DNA from: JAVXGM01 sp036657395
Lineage (GTDB): Bacteria; Bacillota; Clostridia; Peptostreptococcales; Anaerovoracaceae
DNA: 64,000 nucleotides
Reading direction: 5' to 3'
Assembly: GCA_036657395.1 (NCBI GenBank)
Contig: JAVXGM010000006.1
Location: 62,001-126,000, forward strand
The notes beneath the pieces are model-generated. The model was not told the DNA's origin, did not search any database, and was given only the letters and a program-made list of their open reading frames with translations. Shown here piece after piece: positions 35,040 to 42,695 of this stretch (positions are counted from its first letter, which is position 1; every line of letters begins with the position of its first letter). A program made the translations under genes and the position numbers.

Positions 35040-35202
35040 ATGCAAAGTGGAAATGGAAGAGATGGAAGCACAGTTTTCTTATTTGGACAGATCATTTCGT
35101 CATAATATAATGCGGTGCCCTAAATGTGGACAGGTTTGCCTTTCAGAAGAAATTGTAAACGGACGAATGAATGAAGTCGAAGGGCTTATGGAAGAGAAAT
35201 AA
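35008..35202 (+). CDS. DVU_1557-type small redox/zinc protein
   Basis: 64 residues with two CxxC pairs (LICDKCKVEM and RCPKCGQVCLSEE) around an FSYLDRSFRHNIM core. This resembles the small DVU_1557-family protein encoded beside aldehyde oxidoreductase in Desulfovibrio. It may bind Zn or Fe, or carry a redox-active pair. Its start overlaps the end of the CCG-domain protein by 32 bases, with GGAGGCGATG upstream. That conserved neighbourhood is the main evidence of its role. Confidence 0.7.
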   Translation: MEKKQTLICDKCKVEMEEMEAQFSYLDRSFRHNIMRCPKCGQVCLSEEIVNGRMNEVEGLMEEK

Positions 35203-35220
35203 AGAGAGGATGTAACAGTT

Positions 35221-35457
35221 TTGAGTAATTATTATGCACACGTTTGTGAAAATGGACATGCAGTCGTTGATCATCGAAGGGGTAGTGTGGAAAAAATTTG
35301 CAAAGAGTGTGGAGGGACAGTACTAGACAATTGTCCAACATGCGGAGAACCTATTAAAAAATGGTACTACTATGGATCTGCCGGAATGAAGCCTAAAAGT
35401 TTTCAACGGCCAGATGTATGCAAACACTGTGGAGGAGTATTTCCCTGGGCAAAATAA
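35221..35457 (+). CDS. Zinc-ribbon protein, DUF2321-like
   Basis: 78 residues, start TTG at 35221 behind GAGAGGATG. Four CxxC or CxNGH elements are visible: HVCENGHAV, ICKECGG, NCPTCGEP and VCKHCGGVFPW. This fits one or two zinc ribbons and resembles the N-terminal part of DUF2321 proteins. The function is unknown. It is in the same direction and close to the Mo-hydroxylase genes, so an accessory role is possible, but co-location is the only support. Confidence 0.6.
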   Translation: MSNYYAHVCENGHAVVDHRRGSVEKICKECGGTVLDNCPTCGEPIKKWYYYGSAGMKPKSFQRPDVCKHCGGVFPWAK

Positions 35458-35556
35458 AAAAGGATGAGACCATTTAATTATGGATACGCCTTGCATACAG
35501 CCTTGGACATGAGGTATACTTTTAATAACAAAAAGAATATAGATTTTGGAGAAAAA

Positions 35557-36414
35557 ATGAAAGATACAGGTTTAACTACCAGAGAATATGTAAATACTGT
35601 AATTAAGGGACGTCCCAGAAACATACATAAAGGTGACTGCGGAAAGGTTCTTGTGATTGCGGGTTCTACTGGTATGGCAGGCGCAGCTGTACTTTGCGCA
35701 AAGGGAACACTGCGAGCAGGATCAGGGCTTGTGAAGATACTTGTTCCAAGAGACCTTTTCACCATCATACAGATTGGTGTGCCGGAGGCAACCTGTGTTT
35801 CTAGAGATGTTTCCTTACTGGACCTTGGTGGATTTGATGCCATAGCCATAGGACCAGGGTTAGGAGATGATGAAAAAAATCAAGAACTGATTAAGACAGT
35901 ATTAGATAATTTCCAAAAGACCATCGTGCTAGATGCAGATGGAATCAATGGTATCAGTAGATATGGATTACTTGGCACTCTGAAAAATACTAAGGGTAAT
36001 GTGATTTTGACGCCCCACTATGGTGAGGCAGTAAGATTGCTCTCCCATTGTCAGGTTGAGGGTATAGAATCCATGAACAGAGAAGAAATGGCTAAGGCTC
36101 TAGTGGAAAATACAAATGCAACTTGTATCCTTAAAGGAGAAAATACCTTGGTGGCAACACTGGAGGGTAAGACATATATTAATACTACAGGCAACCCGGG
36201 AATGGCAACTGGTGGTTCAGGAGATGTACTTACAGGAATAATAGCATCTTTGGCCGGACAGGGGCTAAAACCAGAGGATGCCGCAAGAGCAGGGGTGTTT
36301 GCCCATGGCCTTGCAGGGGATTTGTGTGCAGAACATTTAGGTGAAACTGGCATGACATCTCTAGATATAGCCACTATGGTGGCACTTGCTTTTAAAGATA
36401 TCATTGGAAAATAA
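35557..36414 (+). CDS. nnrD: ADP-dependent NAD(P)H-hydrate dehydratase domain protein
   Basis: A 285-residue ribokinase-fold repair enzyme that converts damaged S-NAD(P)H hydrate back to NAD(P)H using ADP. Key motifs are KVLVIAGSTGMAGAAVLCAKG, AIGPGLGDD, LDADGIN, LTPHYGEAVRL, CILKGENTLVA and NPGMATGGSGDVLTGIIASL, which holds the catalytic Asp. The N-terminal epimerase domain seen in fused NnrD/Nnr proteins is absent. I choose ATG 35557 (TTGGAGAAAAA upstream). The frame extends to 35464, but that stretch is poorly conserved in character and lacks a good ribosome site. It stands next to mazF. Confidence 0.88.
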   Translation: MKDTGLTTREYVNTVIKGRPRNIHKGDCGKVLVIAGSTGMAGAAVLCAKGTLRAGSGLVKILVPRDLFTIIQIGVPEATCVSRDVSLLDLGGFDAIAIGPGLGDDEKNQELIKTVLDNFQKTIVLDADGINGISRYGLLGTLKNTKGNVILTPHYGEAVRLLSHCQVEGIESMNREEMAKALVENTNATCILKGENTLVATLEGKTYINTTGNPGMATGGSGDVLTGIIASLAGQGLKPEDAARAGVFAHGLAGDLCAEHLGETGMTSLDIATMVALAFKDIIGK

Positions 36415-36429
36415 AAAGGAGTGAGGGAC

Positions 36430-36786
36430 TTGCTAGTAAAGAAAGGAGATCTTTACTTTGCAGATTTAAGTCCGGTAATTGGCTCCGAACAAGGAGGAGT
36501 AAGACCCGTCCTTGTGGTGCAGAACAATGTGGGGAACAAATTTAGTCCAACTATTATTGTTGCGGCAGTTACTTCCCAAAAGAACAAAGCCAACCTACCT
36601 ACCCACGTAGAAATAAATGGGTCAGGTAGCGGTCTGAACAAGGATTCAGTAATATTATTAGAACAACTTAGAACAATAGACAAGAAGAGATTGAAGGAAC
36701 GAATTGGAACAATCGAGCAGACCTCTTTACCGGATGTAAATGATGCACTTAGCATTAGCTTAGGAATTGCTAATAGCTTTGAATAA
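36430..36786 (+). CDS. MazF/PemK-family mRNA interferase
   Basis: About 118 residues of the MazF/EndoA endoribonuclease family, which cuts single-stranded mRNA at short sequences. Signatures are KKGDLYFADLSPVIGSEQGGVRPVLVVQN, where GDLYFADL and RPVLV are diagnostic, plus TSQKNKANLPTHVEI and the C-terminal ERIGTIEQ. I favour TTG 36430, eight bases after AGGAG, over GTG 36421, which touches the ribosome site. No MazE/EndoAI-like antitoxin is encoded immediately upstream, where nnrD ends, or downstream, where transketolase starts. Expression would depend on the nnrD transcript. Confidence 0.9.
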   Translation: MLVKKGDLYFADLSPVIGSEQGGVRPVLVVQNNVGNKFSPTIIVAAVTSQKNKANLPTHVEINGSGSGLNKDSVILLEQLRTIDKKRLKERIGTIEQTSLPDVNDALSISLGIANSFE

Positions 36787-36802
36787 ATTATTAAAAAAGG
36801 AA

Positions 36803-36831
36803 GCAGCTGGGCGGCAAATGGCCGCCTATGC
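36803..36831 (+). other. GC-rich hairpin between mazF and transketolase
   Basis: GGCGGC (36810-36815) pairs with GCCGCC (36821-36826), with weaker flanking pairing. There is no T-run. It may be an RNA-stability element, an attenuator or chance, and there is no other support. Confidence 0.3.
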
Positions 36832-36868
36832 TGTACCTATAGATATAAATGTACACAGGAGGGAAAAA

Positions 36869-37687
36869 ATGGATTATAAACCATTAGAGAAAAGAGCAGC
36901 AAACATTAGAGTGGGAATCGTAAAAGCGATACATAATGCAGGATCAGGCCACCCAGGCGGATCCCTTTCAGCGGCAGACATAGTAACAGCACTGTACTTT
37001 CATGAAATGAATATTGATCCAAAAGATCCGAAGATGAAGGGAAGAGATAAATTTATCCTTTCAAAGGGCCATGCAGGACCAGTACAATATGCAGCCTTAG
37101 CGGAGCGAGGTTACTATCCTAGAGAAAATATATTAACTTTAAGAAAGCTAGGTGGAAAATTCCAGGGTCATCCAGACATGTATAAAGTACCAGGAATTGA
37201 AATGTCCACAGGTTCGCTAGGACAAGGCTTTTCTGTTGCAGGTGGTATGGCTATGGCGGCTAAGCTAGATAAGGATCCAGGCAGAATTTATGTTCTTCTT
37301 GGAGATGGAGAATTACAGGAAGGTTTAGTTTGGGAAGCAGCAATGTCTGCAGCCCACAACAAGCTTGATAATATGGTGGGAATTTTAGACTGGAACGGAC
37401 TACAAATAGATGGTAAAAATGAAGACGTAATGACTGTAACTCCCGTTGATGAAAAATTTCGTGCTTTTGGTTGGAACGTTATTATTATTGATGGGCATGA
37501 TTTCAAGGAAATTTTAACTGGATTTGAAGAAGCAAGAAAGTGTACAGGAAAACCGACCATGATTATTGCAAAAACTCATAAAGGCAGAGGTGTATCCTTC
37601 ATGGAGGATCAAGCAGGCTGGCATGGGAAGGCACCAAATGCAGAACAACTTGAACAAGCGATAGAAGATCTTGGAGGTGAATGGTAA
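36869..37687 (+). CDS. Transketolase, N-terminal (TPP-binding) subunit
   Basis: A 272-residue half-transketolase transferring two-carbon units in the non-oxidative pentose phosphate pathway. It has NAGSGHPGGSLSAADI, FILSKGHAGPVQYAALAE and the thiamine diphosphate motif GDGELQEGLVWEAAM (GDG...N). I start at ATG 36869 with ACAGGAGGG upstream; the frame extends to 36767 inside mazF. Its stop overlaps the ATG of the C-terminal subunit gene (TAATG), the usual split-transketolase arrangement in Clostridia, so the two chains should be made together. Confidence 0.95.
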   Translation: MDYKPLEKRAANIRVGIVKAIHNAGSGHPGGSLSAADIVTALYFHEMNIDPKDPKMKGRDKFILSKGHAGPVQYAALAERGYYPRENILTLRKLGGKFQGHPDMYKVPGIEMSTGSLGQGFSVAGGMAMAAKLDKDPGRIYVLLGDGELQEGLVWEAAMSAAHNKLDNMVGILDWNGLQIDGKNEDVMTVTPVDEKFRAFGWNVIIIDGHDFKEILTGFEEARKCTGKPTMIIAKTHKGRGVSFMEDQAGWHGKAPNAEQLEQAIEDLGGEW

Positions 37688-38613
37688 TGGCTGATAAAAT
37701 GGCAACAAGACAAGCATATGGTAAGACGCTTGTAAAGCTAGGCGCAAAAAAAGACAATTTAGTAGTAATGGATGCTGACCTTTCAAAATCCACTATGACT
37801 GCAGAATTTAGTAATACATATCCTGAGAGATTTTTTAACATGGGCATTGCTGAACAAAATTTATATGGGAGTGCAGCGGGCTTAGCCTTATCTGGGAAAG
37901 TAGTATGTGCTAGTACATTTGCAATGTTTGCATCAGGCAGAGCCTTTGAGATCATTCGAAATTCCATAGGATATACTAAGGCTAATGTGAAGATTTGTGC
38001 AACACATGCAGGGATAACAGTTGGGGAAGATGGGGCAAGTCATCAGACTTTTGAAGACATTGCACTTATGAGAACTATTCCAGGAATGACGGTAATCAAT
38101 CCTTCTGACGGAGTTTCAACGGAGAAATTGTTGGAGCAGGCGGTGGAGCTTCAAGGGCCATGCTACATAAGATTAGGAAGAGCAGCAGTTCCTGTATTTT
38201 ATAGCCAGAGTGATGAGATTATTCTGGGAAAAGGAAACTGTATTCGTGAAGGCAAGGATGTGACTATTGTTGCAACAGGGATTATGGTTAATGAAGCAAT
38301 TATTGCTGCAGAGGAATTAGCAAAAGACCACATTGATGTGAGAATTATAGATATTCATACCATTAAACCTATTGACGAGGAAATCATCATCAAGGCAGCA
38401 AAAGAGACAGGCAAAATTGTTACAGCCGAAGAACATTCTATAATTGGCGGCCTTGGCAGTGCGGTTGCAGAAGTGGTTGTAAGAAATCATCCAGTAAAGA
38501 TGGGGTTTGTAGGGCAAAAAGATACCTTTGGTGAATCGGGAAAGCCTGATGAATTAAAGAAAAAATATGGAATGACCGCAAGTGATATTGTTGCGGCAGT
38601 AAAAGGTTTATAA
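37687..38613 (+). CDS. Transketolase, C-terminal (Pyr) subunit
   Basis: A 308-residue second half of split transketolase. The pyrimidine-binding domain includes the MGIAEQNLYGSAAGLAL glutamate motif that activates TPP, then ATHAGITVGEDGASHQTFED and a C-terminal Transketolase_C domain (VTAEEHSIIGGLGSAVAEVV). Start ATG 37687 shares its A with the stop of the N-terminal subunit gene and has GGAGGTGA at good distance. The ATG six bases earlier touches that site. Residues KPDELKKKYGMTASDIV close the protein. Confidence 0.95.
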   Translation: MADKMATRQAYGKTLVKLGAKKDNLVVMDADLSKSTMTAEFSNTYPERFFNMGIAEQNLYGSAAGLALSGKVVCASTFAMFASGRAFEIIRNSIGYTKANVKICATHAGITVGEDGASHQTFEDIALMRTIPGMTVINPSDGVSTEKLLEQAVELQGPCYIRLGRAAVPVFYSQSDEIILGKGNCIREGKDVTIVATGIMVNEAIIAAEELAKDHIDVRIIDIHTIKPIDEEIIIKAAKETGKIVTAEEHSIIGGLGSAVAEVVVRNHPVKMGFVGQKDTFGESGKPDELKKKYGMTASDIVAAVKGL

Positions 38614-38631
38614 ATAGAAGGGGAAAACCTG

Positions 38632-39171
38632 ATGAAAAAGAGATTAATGTGCTTAATACTAATTTTCACTTTCAGTTTTGTATTTACAGCGTGTGGCGAG
38701 GGAGAAGTGAGCCAAGCAAGTCCCATAGGTGGGAAAACTTTTACAAGTGCAGATGATAAATATGAATTGAAAGCGACAAATGAGTGGACTGAAATGAGTC
38801 AGGAGGCTAGCACAGGGGCAACATTAGCAATACAAAAAAACAGTATCAACTATATTGCATTAGCTGATGAAGCAAAGGGAAATGTCTTAAAAAAGTATGC
38901 CAATCAGGTGGCTAAAAAAATTAGCGATGGATTTGAAACTGATGGGAAAGTGGTAATCAGCAAAGCTAAAGAAATATCTGTAAAAGGGAACAAAGGATAT
39001 AAGGTTACTATTACTAATGACGTAAAAGATGCAAAGTTGTGCTCAAATATTTATTCAGTTGAAATAGGTGACAGGTGGGTGCAGATTAACTGTGTTTATG
39101 TGAAGACTATTCAACCAGAAATGGATAAAGTATATGACGATATAATACAAACCTTAGCTTCAAACAAATAA
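38632..39171 (+). CDS. Lipoprotein of unknown function
   Basis: 179 residues, with a type II signal peptide: positive start (MKKR), a hydrophobic core, and lipobox FTAC with the lipidated Cys near residue 21. The mature part (GKTFTSADDKYELKATNEWT) has a mixed alpha/beta pattern resembling small lipoproteins with a PsbP/DUF1795-like fold, but that is weak. It is anchored outside the membrane. It follows transketolase by 18 bases with GAAGGGG. I do not recognise a specific function. Confidence 0.8.
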   Translation: MKKRLMCLILIFTFSFVFTACGEGEVSQASPIGGKTFTSADDKYELKATNEWTEMSQEASTGATLAIQKNSINYIALADEAKGNVLKKYANQVAKKISDGFETDGKVVISKAKEISVKGNKGYKVTITNDVKDAKLCSNIYSVEIGDRWVQINCVYVKTIQPEMDKVYDDIIQTLASNK

Positions 39172-39185
39172 TCATGAATAACAAG

Positions 39186-39235
39186 CTCTCTTCCAGAATA
39201 GGCTTAAATATAAAATTAGGCGAAGTGGAAGGGAG
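39186..39235 (+). promoter_or_regulatory. Inverted repeat covering the ribosome site of the PrcB-like gene
   Basis: CTCTCTTCCA (39186-39195) can pair with TGGAAGGGAG (39226-39235; one G-U). The right arm contains the GGAAGGGAG ribosome site for the TTG start at 39244, so the fold would hide it. The 30-base loop is A/T rich. Translational control is suggested, not shown. Confidence 0.45.
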
Positions 39236-39243
39236 TTTTTGTT

Positions 39244-39711
39244 TTGAGTGATAAAAAGAAAATACATAAACCAGGTAAAAAAAGTTTAATTGTTATTGGC
39301 ATTGTTATTGTTATTCTTGGGGGAGCATTGGTGGCAGTGAATTTTATTAAGGGCGATAAAGCAGTGGAATTCAAACAAATAGGTGAAAATCAGATTCCAC
39401 AGGAAATTACCAGTCAAGTAATTCCAGAATATAGAACCCTGGAGCGTGCCTTGGCTTGCGTAGTGGAAGACAAGATATATGTGGTGGTTACCCGTGGGGA
39501 AAAGCCTACTTCCGGATTTGATCTTTCTATCTCAAAAATGGTGTTAGAAGATAAGGATGGACAGACAAACCTAATTGTTTACGCAGACTTTAAAGACCCA
39601 GCAAAAAAGATGGCATTATCTCAAGTATTGACTTACCCGGTTCAAGTAACGAAAACCCAGTTGTCAAAGCTTCCAGATACCATTGAACTTCGTATATCTT
39701 ATGAAGAGTAA
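39244..39711 (+). CDS. PrcB-like C-terminal domain membrane protein
   Basis: 155 residues: basic N-terminus, one transmembrane anchor (about 15-36, LIVIGIVIVILGGALVAVNF), then an outside domain. The stretch VVTRGEKPTSGFDLSISKM is the G-x-K-P-T-x-G-[FY] motif of the PrcB_C family, named from a Treponema protease-complex subunit. Start is TTG 39244, and its ribosome site lies in an inverted repeat. It ends at a terminator. A link to proteolysis is inference from the family name only. Confidence 0.75.
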   Translation: MSDKKKIHKPGKKSLIVIGIVIVILGGALVAVNFIKGDKAVEFKQIGENQIPQEITSQVIPEYRTLERALACVVEDKIYVVVTRGEKPTSGFDLSISKMVLEDKDGQTNLIVYADFKDPAKKMALSQVLTYPVQVTKTQLSKLPDTIELRISYEE

Positions 39712-39719
39712 CTAAGGCA

Positions 39720-39759
39720 AAAAAACATTCACCTCAAAATTCAGGTGGATGTTTTTTAT
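39720..39759 (+). terminator. Terminator after the PrcB-like gene
   Basis: AAAAAACATTCACCT and AGGTGGATGTTTTTT form a long stem (one G-U) ending in six T. The A-rich left arm would allow reverse termination too. Confidence 0.88.
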
Positions 39760-39851
39760 TTGTAGAAATTGATTTCCTGGTGAGGATTTCACATTACTGT
39801 CACTTACAAATGTTAATATTGTATTGTTTTGAGGAATATTAGCGATAACTG

Positions 39852-39880
39852 TTTAAAATAAACGAAGAATAAGATATAAT
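39852..39880 (+). promoter_or_regulatory. Predicted promoter of the ftsEX operon
   Basis: Perfect TATAAT at 39875-39880 with a weak TTTAAA -35 (39852-39857) at 17-bp spacing, about 42 bases upstream of ftsE. Confidence 0.5.
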
Positions 39881-39922
39881 AACTTAGTTATGATTAGCAT
39901 GACGAAAGGGGCACCAATATAA

Positions 39923-40684
39923 ATGATAACTTTTGAAAATGTAACAAAACATTACAAATCCAATATAGGCCTTGACGACGTTACCGTTAGGATTAAAAAG
40001 GGTGACTTCGTATTTCTGGTTGGACCAAGTGGAGCTGGAAAATCTACATTCATTAAGCTAATGCTAAAAGAAATAGATGTGGATAAAGGTTCAATAAAAG
40101 TACAAGGAAGTGACGTTACTAAATTTTCTAGCAGACAGATTCCTAGGCTGAGAAGGAATATTGGAATAGTATTCCAAGACTTCCGTCTATTGCCAAGAAA
40201 GACTGTTTTTGAAAATGTGGCTTTTGCAATGGAGATTATTCATCAGAGCCCAAAAACTATTAAGCGGCAGGTTCCACAGGTTCTTAGCCTTGTAGGCATT
40301 GGGACAAAAGCAGAGAAGTATCCAGAGGAGCTTTCTGCAGGAGAGCAACAAAGAGTAGCTATAGCTAGGGCAATTGTGAACAATCCAAAGATATTGATTG
40401 CAGACGAGCCTACAGGCAATTTGGATCCAGAGACAGCATGGGAGATTATGCAGCTACTAGAGCAGATAAACATTAGAGGGACAACCATTCTTATGGTTAC
40501 CCATGCTAAGGATATTGTAGACAAAATGAATAAGAGAGTTATTGCTATAGAAAAGGGACGTATTGTAAGAGATGAATTTGGATCGTATGGGTTTGAAGAG
40601 GCCTTAGCTGAGGCGACTCTCACTATGGACACTCTGACAAGAAAACGTAAATTTAACGAAAACCTAAAAAAAGGAGACCAATAA
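39923..40684 (+). CDS. ftsE: Cell-division ABC ATPase FtsE
   Basis: A 253-residue ABC ATPase with Walker A GPSGAGKST, Q-loop VFQDFRLLP, signature LSAGEQQRVAIARA, Walker B ILIADEPTGNLDPE and a switch His in VTHAKDIVD. With FtsX it forms a mechanotransducing complex at the septum that activates peptidoglycan hydrolases. It is slightly longer than usual (about 228), with a charged C-terminal extension (LTRKRKFNENLKKGDQ). ftsX begins right after its stop codon. Confidence 0.95.
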   Translation: MITFENVTKHYKSNIGLDDVTVRIKKGDFVFLVGPSGAGKSTFIKLMLKEIDVDKGSIKVQGSDVTKFSSRQIPRLRRNIGIVFQDFRLLPRKTVFENVAFAMEIIHQSPKTIKRQVPQVLSLVGIGTKAEKYPEELSAGEQQRVAIARAIVNNPKILIADEPTGNLDPETAWEIMQLLEQINIRGTTILMVTHAKDIVDKMNKRVIAIEKGRIVRDEFGSYGFEEALAEATLTMDTLTRKRKFNENLKKGDQ

Positions 40685-41575
40685 ATGAATAGAATGTTTT
40701 ATGCAATTAAGCAGGCTTTTGTTCAGGTGTTTAGAAACAGGGGTATGACCTTAGCGTCTGTATTTGCAATTACAGCAATGTTATTAATCTTAGGATTATT
40801 TTTCATTATTGTAATCAACATAAATACAGCAGCAACTATGATTAAGCAGGATTACGATTCTATTGAAGTATTCCTTTTAGACCAAACACCTAAAGCAGAA
40901 GCGGACAAGATGATTACTACACTGGAAGGGGAACCTGGAGTTGATTCTGTAGAATATAGAGATAAAAGTCAAGCATTGGTAGACCTTAAGACAAGATGGG
41001 GCGATAGTGGATATTTACTAGATTCCTTGAAGGATAACCCATTACCTAATACTATTGTAATAAAAATATCTTCCCTGGAGAGTGCTAATGCCATTGCCCA
41101 GAAGGCCAGCACATTTCAAGGGATAGAGGATGTTAAATATTATCAAGACACTGTAGACAAGTTACTTAGTGCTACTAAATTTATTCAGATTGCTGCAATG
41201 GTAATCATAGCATTCCTGGTTATAGTTTCTATCGTTGTGGTTTCAAACACTATAAAGCTTACGGTATTTAACCGGCAACGGGAAATTAACATTATGAAAT
41301 ACGTAGGTGCCACCAATTGGTTTATACGTGGTCCTTTCCTAGCGGAGGGGATTATTATTGGAATCATGTCTGCGGGGATTTCTGTGGTGATAATTACTTT
41401 GGTTTACAAGGAAATCATCAAGCTTATAGGCCGTGATATTTTCACAGTACTATCAACTCCTTTAGTGCCTGTAGAGTTTTTATCCTATAACTTAATTTGG
41501 ATATTTGCAGCCCTAGGTGTAAGTATTGGTGCTTGCGGAAGTATTATTTCCATGAGAAAATTTTTAGATGCGTAG
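40685..41575 (+). CDS. ftsX: Cell-division membrane protein FtsX
   Basis: A 296-residue permease-like subunit of FtsEX. It has one N-terminal membrane helix (about 22-45), an extracellular domain of about 120 residues (VEYRDKSQALVDLKTRWGD...) that contacts the hydrolase, and three C-terminal helices. The LTVFNRQREINIMKYVGATN motif in the first cytosolic loop is conserved in FtsX. The ribosome site is AAAAGGAGACC. Its end overlaps the start region of the M23 peptidase gene, which is the likely regulated hydrolase. Confidence 0.95.
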   Translation: MNRMFYAIKQAFVQVFRNRGMTLASVFAITAMLLILGLFFIIVININTAATMIKQDYDSIEVFLLDQTPKAEADKMITTLEGEPGVDSVEYRDKSQALVDLKTRWGDSGYLLDSLKDNPLPNTIVIKISSLESANAIAQKASTFQGIEDVKYYQDTVDKLLSATKFIQIAAMVIIAFLVIVSIVVVSNTIKLTVFNRQREINIMKYVGATNWFIRGPFLAEGIIIGIMSAGISVVIITLVYKEIIKLIGRDIFTVLSTPLVPVEFLSYNLIWIFAALGVSIGACGSIISMRKFLDA

Positions 41576-41585
41576 GAGGATTATC

Positions 41586-42695
41586 GTGAATAAGAGAATT
41601 GCAATTTTAACAACACTGGTTTTAGTATTTACAATGGTATTTAGCATAACAACTTCTTATGCAAAGGAAAGCCTGAAAGATATTAAATCAGATATTAGTG
41701 ACACAAAAGAAAAGTTAAATGAAGGCCAAGACAAAGAAGCATCCCTGGCGGATGATATTGCAGCCCTAGAAGAGAAAATCGGAAAAACACAAAATAAGAT
41801 TGAAAAGCTTCAGACTAAGATTGAAAAATCAGAGAAGAACGTAGCAAAGGTTCAGGTTGAATTGATTAAGACTCAAGATAAACTTGAAGAACAGAATAAT
41901 AATTTAAATTCTAGACTTAGAACTATGTACAAGAGCGGATCCATTGGCTTTATTGATGTAATTTTAGATTCGGAAAGTATTTCTCAGTTCATCAGTAACA
42001 TGGACATGGTAAAGAAAGTATACTCAGCGGATCAGACTATTGTAGCATCTATACAGAAAAGCTTTGAAAAAGTAGAATCACAAAAGAAAACTTTGCAAAT
42101 AGCCCAAGCTGAGTTGAAAACTGTTAAGGCTGATCAAGCAGAAAAGCAAGCAGTACTAACTGCAGACCAGCAAGAAGTTGAAGATAAGAAAGCTAAAGTA
42201 TCAGCAAAGAACGATAAACTAGAAGAAGATTTGCACGAATTACAAAAAGCCGCAGATAGAATGACCGCTAGCTTGCAAGGACTTCAAAGTGGCTCAGCTA
42301 AATATTCTGGAGGACAGCTAGCATGGCCGATTCCGTCGTCTAGTAGAGTTACAGAGGAATTTGGACCTAGAATTTGTCCATTTCATGGCCCAGAATTACA
42401 TAGAGGAATGGATATTGGATGTGGTTCAGGAAGTGTTGTAGTTGCAGCTAACAATGGTAGAGTGATTAAAGCCAACTACGATGGCAGCTATGGTAACGTA
42501 GTTGTAATCGACCACGGTGGCAGGATTACAACATTATATGCTCATAATAGTTCGTTATCTGTATCCGTAGGACAAAGGGTAAAACGAGGACAAAAAATTG
42601 CATTATCTGGATCCACTGGAAATTCCACTGGACCCCATTGCCATTTTGAAGTTCGTGAAAATAACCAATTGAAAAATCCTAGGAACTATTTCTAA
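41586..42695 (+). CDS. Coiled-coil M23 endopeptidase (EnvC-like)
   Basis: About 369 residues: signal peptide (1-~26, ends in TTSYA), a long coiled coil (about 30-240, rich in Lys/Glu/Gln heptads), and a C-terminal LytM/M23 domain. All four zinc-site elements are present: HRGMDIG (His, Asp), LYAHNSS and PHCHFEV. Unlike E. coli EnvC, it therefore looks catalytically active. I start at GTG 41586 with AGGAGG six bases before; the ATG at 41568 has no site. Placement right after ftsEX suggests it is the hydrolase that FtsEX controls. Confidence 0.92.
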   Translation: MNKRIAILTTLVLVFTMVFSITTSYAKESLKDIKSDISDTKEKLNEGQDKEASLADDIAALEEKIGKTQNKIEKLQTKIEKSEKNVAKVQVELIKTQDKLEEQNNNLNSRLRTMYKSGSIGFIDVILDSESISQFISNMDMVKKVYSADQTIVASIQKSFEKVESQKKTLQIAQAELKTVKADQAEKQAVLTADQQEVEDKKAKVSAKNDKLEEDLHELQKAADRMTASLQGLQSGSAKYSGGQLAWPIPSSSRVTEEFGPRICPFHGPELHRGMDIGCGSGSVVVAANNGRVIKANYDGSYGNVVVIDHGGRITTLYAHNSSLSVSVGQRVKRGQKIALSGSTGNSTGPHCHFEVRENNQLKNPRNYF

